Part shown: positions 19,985 through 29,945 of the stretch, piece by piece
Layout: every line of letters begins with the position of its first letter
How positions within the stretch are numbered: position 1 is the stretch's first letter
DNA from: Conidiobolus coronatus NRRL 28638
Taxonomy: Eukaryota; Entomophthoromycota; Entomophthoromycetes; Entomophthorales; Conidiobolaceae
Reading direction: 5' to 3'
Assembly (NCBI GenBank): GCA_001566745.1
Contig: KQ964570.1
Coordinates: 1-64,000 of the forward strand
DNA: 64,000 nucleotides
Translations under genes and position numbers: made by a program
Notes under the pieces: model-generated
The model's input: only the letters and a program-made list of their open reading frames with translations
What the model was told of the DNA's origin: nothing
Databases searched by the model: none

Positions 19985-20255
19985 TTTCTGCCTAAAGATG
20001 CTGATGTTGTAGAATTGCAAGCTTCGCAAGTAACCTCAGATTTTAACATCCCTGAAAAAGTTTGATGGATAATACACCTGCATTCTAAAGAGTTGCTTGA
20101 ATGGATTCTAACTTCTTCATGTAATCTGTTTAAAACAGCCATCAAAAGCTCATGAGCATCGTGTTCGTGGTATCCTGCCAAGTGTTTAGAAGTAGACCAT
20201 AGTTTGTGTAAAAAGTTAGTGGGAGAGATAGGAGTGAAGTTATCTGAACCCAAGA
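19985..20255 (-). pseudogene. Ubp8/USP22-like deubiquitinase fragment
   Basis: Minus-strand codons read SPTNFLHKLWSTSKHLAGYH, then HDAHELLMAVLNRLHEEV, CRCIIHQTFSGMLKSEVTC and EACNSTTSA. The QDAHE-like box, the F-G-x-L-x-S-x-V-x-C strand and the CxxC of the zinc ribbon are those of USP family members. The wording is closest to Ubp8/USP22 of the SAGA deubiquitinase module. The catalytic Cys and His boxes are absent, leaving only the middle of the domain. The rest of the surrounding ORF (up to 20541) is antisense to the nuclease-like gene and is probably meaningless. Confidence 0.6.
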
Positions 20256-20259
20256 AATT

Positions 20260-20871
20260 GTTGTCAGCATCGAATAAGGATAGTCTGAGTGAAAGTGTTT
20301 CAGATCTGCTGAGAGATATATATTCTTGTTTATACATGAAGCCTAATGAAGAGAGTCGTGTCGATGATATGTGTAAATCGTTGTTTAAACTGGTGGGATT
20401 TAAGAGAATAAAAAATGTAGCCATAAACGGCCCAATAAAGCTCAGGCTCCCAATTGGTTTGCAGGGTCCCAATGAGGCAAGTCCTAACATAGTCATCCAA
20501 TCATGTAATATGAAAACAATGGTTGTGGTACAGGAGGACAAAAGCGCTTCGCACGCTTTGAGTAGCCCACCTGAAGCTCAGTTGGTAGCCGAGTTAATTT
20601 CAGCATACAACAACAACATCAATGTGGGGAGTAAGCATGACACTTGTATGGTATTATAGCCATAGGATCATTCTTTACATTTTACAAGTGTTATAGGACA
20701 CAAGATATCCTAAATAAGTTGAAAAAAAGAGAACGCGCAATGGGGGGAGAAGTCAATTTGGTTATAGAGAAATACAAACTTAGTGAAGTTCCCTTTGCCT
20801 CAAAAATTGGAGATAGTAAGGGTCGACGACATGCTTATCAATGGAAACGAATTCGTTATTTTAATTATTAG
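20260..20871 (+). pseudogene. PD-(D/E)XK-like (CRN-type) nuclease, frameshifted
   Basis: The plus-strand frame (within 20204-20659) contains SVSDLLRDIY, VDDMCKSLFKLVGF, IKLRLPIGLQGPNEASPNIV, MKTMVVVQEDKS and PPEAQLVAELISAYNNN. A one-base shift near 20646 leads into MYGIIAIGSFFTFYK. This series (helical start, A/D-x-x-I-V strand, V-V-Q-E-D-K, P-E-x-Q-L-x-A-E helix, G-x-x-T-F-Y strand) is that of a fungal nuclease-like domain family. Here the D and E-x-K positions are present. The shift and the lost C-terminus mark it as a recent pseudogene. It starts where the antisense Ubp8 fragment ends. Confidence 0.5.
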
Positions 20872-21470
20872 CACAATGACTGAGCTGCTTGGCCCATTGA
20901 GCGTGTACTCTCACGGTAGCTAGCCCTTAATACAACAGGTTAGAATCTATAGTCGGTAGTCCCAGAGAGATTTTAAATAATGCTCCAATCGATCCTGAAA
21001 AAAACACCAGATTTTATTGCTGTACTTCTTTCTTTCCCTCTCAACCCTACCTCTGCTTCCCACATGGCAAAGTATGCTACTTCGCCGTCCCAAGGCTAAT
21101 AGATCAATTGGCTCAAATTTTAAATCAAGGTTATTGAAGTTGGTTATAAAAGGACCAGCAGCTGTTTGAGGAGGAACAAGAAGCGCTGGATTTTGATTAA
21201 AATAACGGGTCAGCAATTCCCTTCGACATTACATTATTATTTAAAAGATTGAGAGGCCATTGAAGCTTTATTTATAAGAGTAGTAATTTAGTAGTAATCT
21301 TTTATGTGCTTTTTTGATCTAGTTATATTGTATTCCGATTCATCTTTAGTATAGCCCCAGGCATTAATATACTCCATAAAATCGCTAAGTGTATACATAT
21401 CCCTGTCATGGTTAGGTAGGAAGTTTTTTTGAATTTTTCAGGCTTTTCAAGAGTGTTATCTTGTAACTCC

Positions 21471-21677
21471 TCAGGAAGATTGCTCTTCCATGTTTGGAGC
21501 ATAGAGTAAAAAGTCACAGATAGTATTTTGACGAAGACGCTTGAAAAAGGTGGCAGGATGTAAAATTGGGCATGCAGGGTGGAAAAAGCGGAAGTACAGC
21601 TGTAAATGGTGTACAGAGAGAGCTTTGCTAATTTGAGGAATAGGAACTGTTTCAACACGAGTCATAACAGGTACCAA
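21471..21677 (-). pseudogene. Fungal-specific transcription factor domain scrap
   Basis: Minus-strand codons read HHLQLYFRFFHPACPILHPA, then TFFKRLRQNTICDFLLYA. This is the first helix pair of the fungal_trans regulatory domain that follows Zn2Cys6 DNA-binding domains. It is cut by stops on both sides, and no zinc cluster is nearby. Confidence 0.6.
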
Positions 21678-22573
21678 GTCTGCAGAGGTCCTACTGGATT
21701 ACGGATTTATAGGAATAAGGAACTAGATTAAGATATCTAATGCTTAGATTTTATTGCTCTGCTTATTTAAGTTATTACTTATGTATGGATCACTGAGAAT
21801 CCTAGAGCTTACAGCGTTCAGTAAGCAAATTTAGCACCTTTAGACTTTGGACGCCTATAGCTTCTATTCCCAGCTCTACCTTGAATCTCTATACTAATCC
21901 TTCGACAGTGGTGTGATGCTAATAAGGAAATGCGTGAAAGAGTTGGAACATTTTGTGTAATGCCCTGTTCTTATGATGAGATACCTAGCTGTATTATTTG
22001 TAGACTTTACAGGTGTTACAATAGCTATTCATGAATTGTCAGCAACAGAATATCTTCTGAATCAATGACCTCTTTGTACCTCTAGATTTACTAAGCAATG
22101 AACCAGTGGTACCAGTGAATACAAAAATTATGTCTTATTCTTTCTGGATGATAAGCTTCAGTAGTTAGAGCGCAGTTGAATAAGAGTATTCTATTATTTC
22201 ATAGTGGGTAAAATCTTTGACAACATTGAAGGTCTGTCCAATATTGGACATAGACTTTGTTATATTACTGTTTGTTGTTAAGTAAGGAATGCGAGTACCA
22301 CTATAAAAACCGTATGGTTGCTTTATTAGTATTAGCATCTTAACTTTGGAGGCTTCAACACAAGATAGCACAGAGACTTCTCCTCCTGTTGAGTATAGTC
22401 CAGCAATTGAGAAGCAAATCCGCATTCTCTTCTCAGCAGTCTTCTCAGGAAATCTGGGCAAAATAGAGGATTAGACGAAGGTGCATTGTTGGTATAAACA
22501 ACAATAAACATCTAAAGAATAGACTATTCTATCTACGTTCAAAAGTTTTGGCAATAAAAGAACATCATTCATG
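21678..22573. other. Gene-poor, decayed stretch
   Basis: A 98-codon minus-strand ORF (22165-22461) has no ATG-supported domain I can name. The rest shows no protein-like frame, RNA gene or repeat. Confidence 0.35.
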
Positions 22574-22944
22574 TATTCCAGCTTCTAGAATATCGTTTCC
22601 ACACCATCTACTATAAGGAGCAAGATCTTCAGAAACGCTTGGGTCTGTTTTCATGATTTGCGGTGGAAATATTCTTCCTGTCGATACATTTCCCTCGTAG
22701 AATGATAATTTTGTTCCGAATACACTCACGCCATGAAGCTTTGGAATTCGACAAGCTTCTCAAAGCTGTCCATATCTTTTTCTCCTTCATCCAAGTTTTC
22801 AAATAAACTGTTTTTGATGTCATGAACACCCAAACCGTCTAATCCATCTTCTGTCAAAGTACCGGTCTTGTCAAAGCACATGATATCAACTTTACCGCAA
22901 AGAAAAGGTATTGTAAAGAATAATAAATTCAGTAATAAAAACAT
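22574..22944 (-). pseudogene. P5-type ATPase phosphorylation-site fragment plus unknown piece
   Basis: 22726-22944 contains [27 protein letters not shown] carries the phosphorylated Asp of P-type ATPases, and the flanking residues fit the P5B (ATP13A2/Ypk9) group. It is preceded by a hydrophobic run that may be the last helix before the P domain. A second open piece (about 22574-22690, GRIFPPQIMKTDPS then SRWCGNDILEAG) follows in another frame and I cannot assign it. All other ATPase domains are missing. Confidence 0.6.
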
Positions 22945-23148
22945 AAAGGCGACGAATCATTTAGGGTACAAAGGTATAAGTAATAGACCTATTAGATCTG
23001 GGCAAGGGACAATTGGCAGAACTAAAAGTTAAAAGAATGCGCAGCAAGCTTCAACTTGTTGAACCTCTTCAATAGATTTTGACATACGTCAAAATTGTTA
23101 TACAAGGAAAGCAGATCAATTCCCCGAAATTGATAACTATGTTACAGC

Positions 23149-23469
23149 ATGGTCTATAATGGGCAATTACGACATTGGTGGGTTGAAATATTGCGAAGAT
23201 CATCTTACTATAGAAACTTCCAAGAGGTTATGTCGTTTTCACGTGAAAAATCTGTCCCGAGACCTTACAAATCATTCCATACTTTAGACGTTTCGCTGGA
23301 TAGTGCGTGTAGAGTCATGGTAAATTCTAATAGTCTCTATGACTGGAAAATTTATTACGATTCAAGTGCATGGGCAGGAATAGAACCAGAAAATGGTTTA
23401 GACTCTATTAACAAAAAGAATAATCCAACTAGGCCGGTAGAATTCAAAATAGTTGACCTTTTCTGTTAA
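23149..23469 (+). CDS. Hypothetical ORF, 106 aa
   Basis: It has an ATG start. The first 35 codons overlap another open frame (NYVTAWSIMGNYDIGGLKY), so the N-terminus may be shifted. The second half (DSACRVMVNSNSLYDWKIYY...AWAGIEPENG) looks protein-like. No family was recognised. Confidence 0.3.
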   Translation: MVYNGQLRHWWVEILRRSSYYRNFQEVMSFSREKSVPRPYKSFHTLDVSLDSACRVMVNSNSLYDWKIYYDSSAWAGIEPENGLDSINKKNNPTRPVEFKIVDLFC

Positions 23470-23531
23470 AGATTTAAAACTCCTTCTGTATACAGGAAGA
23501 ATGAGAGATAATATACTAACAGCTCCAGTCG

Positions 23532-23750
23532 ATGGCTGCTCAAGGCTTGTTACAATGTCCTATAACAAACGAATACAAAGAGGTAGAAAAGATAGTACTT
23601 TTGCCTGTGCGTAATGTATTAGAGAACCAGCGATATATGATAAAAGTAGATCCTCGACTAGTGAGGGGCCTTAAAGGAGATTATTGTATTTCACAACTTA
23701 CTTCAAGCAAATCAAATCGTCATATGAAAATAGACTTGATCTTCTTTTAA
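23532..23750 (+). CDS. Hypothetical ORF, 72 aa
   Basis: A short ORF with an ATG start (MAAQGLLQCPITNEY...) sits 60 bp after the previous one on the same strand. It may be a continuation of the same degraded gene. No domain was recognised. Confidence 0.3.
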   Translation: MAAQGLLQCPITNEYKEVEKIVLLPVRNVLENQRYMIKVDPRLVRGLKGDYCISQLTSSKSNRHMKIDLIFF

Positions 23751-24571
23751 TCTCTGCTCTTACGCTATCTGTAATTGTCAATGACCAGCATGATATAGTG
23801 TCTATGTTCTTTGGATATACACACAAGTATGGCATTCTTAGTGCTTCTCATGCCTAAAGCTACAATACCTAAGTACCTACCTAAGTGGTCGGTTGTTTAC
23901 CTGCTAGACCCGTTAGTTTGAGATGAATGTATGTCCTCTATCAGAAATGATCCCGAAAGTGTGACCAGTAGGGATAGAGTAAATGGGCTGAGTTATAAAT
24001 AAGAATATGTTTACTTCAACTGTTCAGCAGTTTATCGACTCTTCAGGTTTTGTCCGGTGAAAGTCTAATTAAATATAACCATTATAAAAATAAGTTACAA
24101 ATGGGGAGATATAGAACTCGAGCGTTTCAGGGTAATGGACAGACAACATCCCTTAGGTAAAATTGTCAGGATATCCCTCTATAGGCTTACTTAACTTTCT
24201 TTGAAGCATCAAACTGATCTGAAAAGCCATTAAAAATTAGTGCGTCAAGTATGCCAAGGCATTTTAATGATTGGGTGTGTATATCATACAATCCAGTTAA
24301 TGGAACATATGCTTATTATTTATGTGGCCATATATCTGATTACATACACCTTCTAATCTTTAATTGAATCCGCTATTTAAATTCCAATAAACTCAGCTCT
24401 ATAACTTAGATATAAAGGCACTTCAAATCCACCTTTAGGTTCATAATTCAATTTTTCTTTAATTTCGCTAAATGTTAGCATCCTTAGGCGATATTCACAA
24501 TATCTTTAATGGCACAAGATATAGTATTTGACGTTTTGTTAGATATAGTAAATTTTAATGTCTCATTCTTA
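23751..24571. other. Intergenic, no supported gene
   Basis: The only feature seen is a 39-codon plus-strand ORF at about 24253 (MPRHFNDWVCISYNP...) with no recognisable content. Confidence 0.35.
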
Positions 24572-26251
24572 TTATGGTTCAAATTCTCAATTCAGCCCAA
24601 TTTAATTGATTAGGTTTACCCAACCCCGCACTTTCCGCAAGTTTTCCGCAAGAAATACTGTATTTAGCAAGAGTAATTATGAGCACACCAGCAGGATTGA
24701 CTTTTGAACAACTAATAAGGTGCAGTCCAAAGCTAAAATCCACAATTTCCTCACTAGTAAGAAACAATATGCGCCCATTGCACAAGGAATTAGAAGAAAG
24801 TGTAATGAAAAAGGTGAACTACCGTTAATCGCTACTGAAACGGTTACAATAATGCCTAAAGAGAGGAATGTGATAAAAACAGGTATCAGCATCAATTGCT
24901 CAGAAGGATTCAAGCTAGAATTAAAAAATGTTAACACCATTAACAGTCAAATGGGTTTAATTATTCTAGAAACTACGTTATCTGGAGAGTCAGAAGAGGA
25001 AATATTAATTTGGATATTTAATTCATCCAATTCTCCTAAAATGATAGTAGATGGCGATTTATTGGCTAATATAGTATGTAATAGAGTCATATTACCTAAG
25101 ATTGGAATACAAGGTTCTGAAAACCTACCACCTGATTTTAAAAGAAAAAATAATAAGATGGACAAGTTGGAGTTGGATACCGGTATACGAGAACAAGTTA
25201 CCGATACTTGCCCAATACTAGTAATTAAACTAGATGATGTAAGTTTAGCAGCATTTTTGGATGGTGGTTGTAGCAAAAACATCATTGACTACTCATTAGT
25301 CCAAAGCTTAGGCTGGAGTGACAGGATCACAGAAAATAATACACGATTTGGCGTTGTAGGAGGAACAACTTCTAATGCAATTGGTATTATTCCCAACATG
25401 AAGATAAANNNNNNNNNNNNNNNNNNNNNNNNNNNNNNNNNNNNNNNNNNNNNNNNNNNNNNNNNNNNNNNNNNNNNNNNNNNNNNNNNNNNNNNNNNNN
25501 NNNNNNNNNNNNNNNNNNNNNNNNNNNNNNNNNNNNNNNNNNNNNNNNNNNNNNNNNNNNNNNNNNNNNNNNNNNNNNNNNNNNNNNNNNNNNNNNNNNN
25601 NNNNNNNNNNNNNNNNNNNNNNNNNNNNNNNNNNNNNNNNNNNNNNNNNNNNNNNNNNNNNNNNNNNNNNNNNNNNNNNNNNNNNNNNNNNNNNNNNNNN
25701 NNNNNNNNNNNNNNNNNNNNNNNNNNNNNNNNNNNNNNNNNNNNNNNNNNNNNNNNNNNNNNNNNNNNNNNNNNNNNNNNNNNNNNNNNNNNNNNNNNNN
25801 NNNNNNNNNNNNNNNCACGGGTGCAGTTGAAATTATTCAAGAAAATGAGTTGGATTCTGATGAAACCAAAACTTTAAACGTAGACAAAAACCTAAAAATA
25901 CAGAATGTTGAAGAATTACTTGAGAATCTCCCAGGAATTGTATGTAAAAGTTTTAAAGACTTAAGAGGAACTTTAACTACCAAGCATAAAATAATCTTAA
26001 AAGATAAAAATGCTAAACCTATTAAACATAAAGTATCCAGGGTTCCTATAGCATTAAACAACTGGTTGAAAGAGGAATTAGAAAACTTGGAAAGAAGTGG
26101 GATAATTAGTAAAACAGACTCACCTTGGTCCTTTAGAGTAGTACTAGTTCCTAAACCAAATGGTAAAACAAGAATGTGTATTGATTTTAGAGATCTAAAT
26201 GAGCTAACTATTTACAATACTCAGCCCCAGAAACCCAGGTGCTTGGGATAA
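24572..26251 (+). mobile_element. Ty3/gypsy-type retroelement: dUTPase-like, retropepsin and reverse transcriptase pieces
   Basis: The first frame (about 24572-24830) has LTFEQLIRCSPKLKSTIS. After a frameshift near 24720-24830 the main ORF reads ERNVIKTGISINCSEGFKLE, IWIFNSSNSPKMIVDGDLLA and NIVCNRV, which follow dUTPase motifs. A retropepsin core follows (VSLAAFLDGGCSKNIIDYSL, with DGG for the usual DTG/DSG). After the N gap comes the start of the reverse transcriptase: LENLERSGIISKTDSPW, VVLVPKPNGKTRMCIDFRDL and NELT. It ends at 26251 before the catalytic YxDD. No long terminal repeats were found. The element is truncated and frameshifted. Confidence 0.8.
25409..25815. other. Assembly gap, 407 N
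   Basis: An unbroken run of N lies inside the retroelement, between the protease and reverse transcriptase segments. Any ORF crossing it is not evidence of coding continuity. Confidence 1.
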
Positions 26252-26346
26252 TGTAATGAATGGAAGAATTAAATTCCCTCATAACGTTGACGCAATAGCC
26301 AGAAGTTTATTTTATAAATGTTTATACCCTCAACCAAAGAGAAGAA

Positions 26347-26622
26347 TTACAAAGTCGAGCAGGCTCTGACCGCGAATCTAAAGAAACACCCTCGGAATTT
26401 TGAACAGCTGTTCCTAGTATTGGAGGGTATTAGGTCAACTATTCCAATCTTTTCGGCTAGTGGTCTTGTTATCAAGTTTTTCCCACTACCGCCATCGATG
26501 TAGCAATTGATTTCTTCATCTTCTATACTAATGATGAATTTTGGGCAACAATTACACAGCATGCGCAGTGTTTCCACCATTTTCAATGTTTGGGTGCTTT
26601 GTTTATAAGTGGTGATCCTCAT
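26347..26622 (-). mobile_element. Second retropepsin fragment, opposite strand
   Basis: The minus-strand ORF contains INCYIDGGSGKNLITRPLAE, then KIGI. It is a retropepsin active-site region again with DGG. It runs opposite to the element at 24572-26251, so it comes from a different insertion. The related DGG-S/C-x-K-N-I/L wording suggests the same family. No other domain is attached. Confidence 0.6.
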
Positions 26623-26685
26623 TATCAGCGTGCTGGTCGTTATTCATTAGGTACGTTGAACTTTCTTGTCTGAGATTCATTTTTC

Positions 26686-26973
26686 TTATAATTCTAGGTA
26701 ATTAAACACTAAGCCTCTGCCCCTTGAGTGTAAAATATACCGACTACACTCTATATAAATAAAGTTAAATATTAGCTTTCTTTGCTTCAACTTTGTAGTT
26801 TCGGGCAAACTCAGCTGGCGTTGTAACCACTTCCAATAAACTCTGATGGTTTGATTATCCAATAAGAAGATTACAAATAATAAGAAGATTACAAATAGGA
26901 TAGTTGCCATCCATGGAACACCACAGTCACGGTTATGAATACAGTAAGGGGCCTGAACTTTGAAATCGTACAT
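26686..26973 (-). pseudogene. Unrecognised ORF with duplicated membrane segment
   Basis: The 95-codon ORF has a hydrophobic segment FVIFLLFVIFLL created by the 18-bp tandem duplication at 26861-26896. A basic stretch follows (KWLQRQLSLPETTKLKQRK). It lies directly behind the PEX11-like fragment on the same strand. The family is not recognised. Confidence 0.3.
26861..26896. repeat. Perfect 18-bp tandem duplication
   Basis: The unit aataagaagattacaaat is present twice in direct succession (26861-26878, 26879-26896). It keeps the reading frame and doubles six hydrophobic residues of the minus-strand ORF. This is typical of replication slippage. Confidence 0.95.
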
Positions 26974-26999
26974 GATATCATTCCAGCCTTCCCCCGTTG

Positions 27000-27405
27000 A
27001 TATTCCAAAGTGATACTTGAATAATTAGTGCAAATGTAATAATTACTAAAAATATTGGATTCAAGATGTTTGAAAAGTAGTTTTGTTTACATCTTCCCAT
27101 TATTATGGATATCTCATTTAAACTAGATATGCACACACAAGTTACCAATAGCCATAGGCTAATTCTTCGCCATCTTTCACTCATATTCAGATAACCCAAC
27201 AATTTCATAGTTAATAACGGTTTAGATACCGCTAATACAAACCAAAGCCAAGCTCCATCTACAACTCTCATTGCATCAGAGATTGAAACTTTACAACCGT
27301 ATGATAATGGGCCAAGTGAAGTAAATAGTGAATTTGTCAAATACTCCAAGATGTCCACTAAGTTGAGAATGGATATGAGAAATTCCAATCGTCTTTGATG
27401 AAATG
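27000..27405 (-). pseudogene. PEX11-like peroxisomal membrane protein fragment
   Basis: From about residue 66 of the 26978-27601 ORF the sequence changes to a helical membrane protein: VDILEYLTNSLFTSLGPLSY, then DAMRVVDGAWLWFVLAVSKP and RRISLWLLVTCVCISSLNEI. The spacing of amphipathic and membrane helices, the W-F helix and the later R-R-x-x-L-x-L helix recall peroxin-11 family proteins, which shape peroxisomes for division. No ATG belongs to it. It is fused in frame behind retrotransposon integrase codons, so this is a chimera made by insertion or deletion. Confidence 0.35.
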
Positions 27406-27720
27406 TGGGGATGTCAGAAGTTAAGTTAGGGTTGGAAATGAAATTAGCACCAGAACCACTAAAAGCTTTGAATGGTGTCATTTTAGTAGTTGAATGTCTG
27501 GCGTTGTTGTAAACAAACTCAGCAATTGGTAACAAATTAACCCTGTTATCTTGTTGGTATCCACAATACTTCATAAGGTACAATTCCGCAATTTGATTCA
27601 TTCATTCACATTGTCTATAAGCTGTAGTCAAATTTAACTTAATTTGCAAATTATTTGTGAACCGATTCCAATATTGAGAAGTGAAAAGTTTATCCCTGTC
27701 TGAACAATACTTGATTGCAA
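27406..27720 (-). mobile_element. Ty3/gypsy integrase core fragment
   Basis: Minus-strand codons read CSDRDKLFTSQYWNRFTNNL, then KLNLTTAYRQ. After a stop at the place of the usual TDGQTER motif they continue MNQIAELYLMKYCGYQQDN, LLPIAEFVYNNARHSTTKMT and PF. SDRD holds the second catalytic Asp and NQ the following conserved site. The YNNA-HSST-TPF block is diagnostic of gypsy integrases. The zinc-binding start and the first Asp region were not seen. It probably belongs to the same insertion as the retropepsin at 26347. Confidence 0.8.
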
Positions 27721-28395
27721 AGCAAACCTAAGAATTTAAGGATTTTGAGCGAAATGGTTGATATAGAACGTACAGGGCAATTAGTTGACCAATAAGTCAT
27801 ACTTTGGCTTGGGGCACGCAAACTTCCAATTATTTGGGCAGCATCAAAGTTGCTAATGAGTCTAATGAGGTAATTTGAGACGGGTTTACCAACGGGGTTG
27901 AAGGTTAATCGCCTACCTAATAAGAATGTGTTTAAATATCTTGTTACTTGCTACACGTCTAATCATCTTGAGAAGGAGAAACGTGTAACGTCTCCATCCC
28001 TGAATCTTGCAAGGTGTTCGGTATTGATGTTAACGACTTGCAGACAAATAATCATGCGTTATTATCTTAAACCAACCTTAGTATAATTTAAACATTTTAT
28101 TAATATTGTAAATGTTTTACTAGTTTAATAAAATAGAATTATATTATTTGACTTGTATTCAATTTTGCCTATTATGAACTAAGCTTTACAACTATTAAGG
28201 ACACACTTGAGAGACTAGCCCGGACGACAAAAGGCACCATGCCCCTGCACAGTGCCCAACTTTTAAGGTTGTATTTTTTAGTTGTTTTTGTTTTTTTGCT
28301 GGGGGTAATTATAATAAGATAAATAATATATAAGTAATAAAATAGGTGGGTAAAACATTCAGACTTATCACATGTATCATATTTTTTGTCACCAG
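27721..28395. other. Intergenic, no supported gene
   Basis: Mostly AT-rich sequence. A short GC-rich patch at about 28217-28258 has no hairpin I could confirm. The plus-strand ORF at 27898-28086 has no recognisable content. Confidence 0.35.
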
Positions 28396-28753
28396 TTAAA
28401 TGAATTGCGCTACAAATTGCTCTACTATTAATCCTTGCTCATTAAGCACAAATCTTTCGAGTAGTGTCACACTCCCACCTTTCTTTAAAGGCATGATAGT
28501 ATTGAAATCACAAACACCTGTGTGGCCTGAAACTAATTGTACATTCGCCTCATTCAACTTATATTCCTCATAATATTCCCTTAACTTCATTTTGATAATC
28601 TTCGATACCTTTAAATTCAAAGTATCCAGCTACTGAATGTTTCTTATAAATTACATCGGGGGTGCATATCTTACTAAAATCAAAGGTTAAATAATAATTT
28701 TTAGACATAAATTCTTGAAAAACCTCGATAACTTTTAATTGTGAAGGAGCCAT
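28396..28753 (-). pseudogene. SnoaL/NTF2-like fold protein, frameshifted
   Basis: The first frame starts at ATG 28751-28753 (MAPSQLKVIEVFQEFMSKNY...YFEFKGIEDY). A second frame overlapping from 28620 ends with GGSVTLLERFVLNEQGLIVE, then QFVAQF. The order of N-terminal helices, a short mid region, and a final pair of strands with L-x-E-x-F-V-x-N-E-x-G-x-I-V is typical of NTF2-like/SnoaL proteins. The two overlap by 53 bases in different frames, so one indel separates them. It could be a sequencing error or a young pseudogene. Confidence 0.4.
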
Positions 28754-28985
28754 ATTAACAATTTATGATCTGTTAACGCTAAGACAAGCTTACTCATTAG
28801 GTACGGATGGAAATCATATAAACAATTAACTACAGCTAGTAATTATTGATCTTGTACTGTATAATTCCGTTCCACTGTTAAGTGTTTCTTTGAATAGAAT
28901 CCTATAGGATTAATTTTCGCGTATTCATTAATAATTTCAAAAAATTGAAGCTTTGTTGACTTTGTAAATTTTACTGTTTTTAAAA

Positions 28986-29369
28986 ATGGGTGTATCGCAA
29001 TCAAGTCAGAGAAAGCGGTGGATGAAAGAGAAGCTCGAACACTATTTTAAGAGTTTATATGATGGGGAGGTATTCGTTATCATAGCTTCTGTGGAACAGA
29101 TGAAACGCATATATGGTAACAATATTGACCCGGAGACTAGGGGTGAAACATATGCCTTTTATATGTGTATGGATGGCCCCTATATTAATTTCGGCACAGG
29201 ATGTCGACTCATTGACCGATGCACGTACCCGATCGATGAAATCGAGTATGTTATTATAGCATGCAAGCCAGGGGCTGCATTAAAGGTTGGTGATAATTGT
29301 TCATTTCTCGGTAAATATAGCGATTATGCAATGACTCGTTTTGGCGAAATACAAATTTTCGTTATATAG
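28986..29369 (+). CDS. Hypothetical 127-aa protein with possible N-myristoylation site
   Basis: An intact ORF from ATG. It begins MGVSQSSQRKR, which fits the MGxxxS plus basic pattern for N-myristoylation. The body (FKSLYDGEVFVIIASVEQMK...DNCSFLGKYSDYAMTRFGE) resembles no family I know. A partly similar LEHYxKSLxD string occurs at 20950-21000 (minus). It lies back to back with the LRAT-like ORF, 9 bp apart at their 3' ends. Its GC content is slightly above the surroundings. Confidence 0.5.
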   Translation: MGVSQSSQRKRWMKEKLEHYFKSLYDGEVFVIIASVEQMKRIYGNNIDPETRGETYAFYMCMDGPYINFGTGCRLIDRCTYPIDEIEYVIIACKPGAALKVGDNCSFLGKYSDYAMTRFGEIQIFVI

Positions 29370-29378
29370 TTTTAAACC

Positions 29379-29705
29379 TTATGGCAACGGGAGTCTTTCT
29401 TTAAGTATTTTCATAAAATCACTAGCAAAATTTTGGCAGTTTTTTCCAACTATAAAGTAAGTAGTGCCACGTTTATATTTTACATTTGTTAAAGCTTCAT
29501 CTTTAGTCAACGTAGTGTCAAAAGTTGTCCTAACTTCTCCGGCGATTCCTCGAAGATAACGGATATTATTAATAGTATCATAAGGCTTCATAAATAACTC
29601 GGTAACAATAGCTTTTTCTGTACGAAAGTCATCACTGGGTATGAAGAATATGGCGTGATGTCCGACATCGGTTTTTGCTTCGCTCACTGATGCCACATAA
29701 ACCAT
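29379..29705 (-). CDS. Small LRAT/NlpC-P60-like (permuted papain fold) candidate
   Basis: The 108-residue ORF has DVGHHAIFFIP near its start and YFIVGKNCQNFASDFMK near its end. A His on an early strand and an N-C-x-x-F motif on a later helix is the arrangement of circularly permuted NlpC/P60-like proteins such as LRAT and PPPDE, whose Cys is nucleophilic. The rest is too short and divergent to confirm. No signal peptide is seen. It converges with the 28986-29369 ORF. Alternative: an unrelated orphan. Confidence 0.4.
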   Translation of the reverse strand: MVYVASVSEAKTDVGHHAIFFIPSDDFRTEKAIVTELFMKPYDTINNIRYLRGIAGEVRTTFDTTLTKDEALTNVKYKRGTTYFIVGKNCQNFASDFMKILKERLPLP

Positions 29706-29945
29706 CCAATCTACAGATGCGACTATAGATAAAAGGAAAGCTGTTTATATATTTACAAATAAATTCCCTTATTAGGAAACCTGTTTAATTCTTTACAGCT
29801 AAAATCGCCCTATTAGTGAATATCTACTGGAACCCTGTTACCGTCCCTTACCATCACTTGCCGCCCTCTTTATCTTGCAGCTGTTCTTCCCTTTTTAGGT
29901 AATTAGTTTTAAAAACCTCTCAATTTCTTGTCTTCAGCAAATAAA

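Noticed and set aside
20256-20541. N-terminal half of the minus-strand ORF containing the Ubp8 fragment
   Set aside because: It is antisense to the better-supported nuclease-like frame, and a first impression of a USP Cys box (FIGPFMATFF) does not hold: no catalytic Cys and no consistent motif.
20947-21216. Minus-strand ORF sharing LEHYxKSLxD with the 28986-29369 protein
   Set aside because: The shared string is only about ten residues and the rest does not align by eye. Too little to call a paralogue.
25289-25877. Open frames crossing the N run on both strands
   Set aside because: They exist only because N is read as X; the gap gives no coding evidence. The real coding sequence on either side is plus-strand retroelement.
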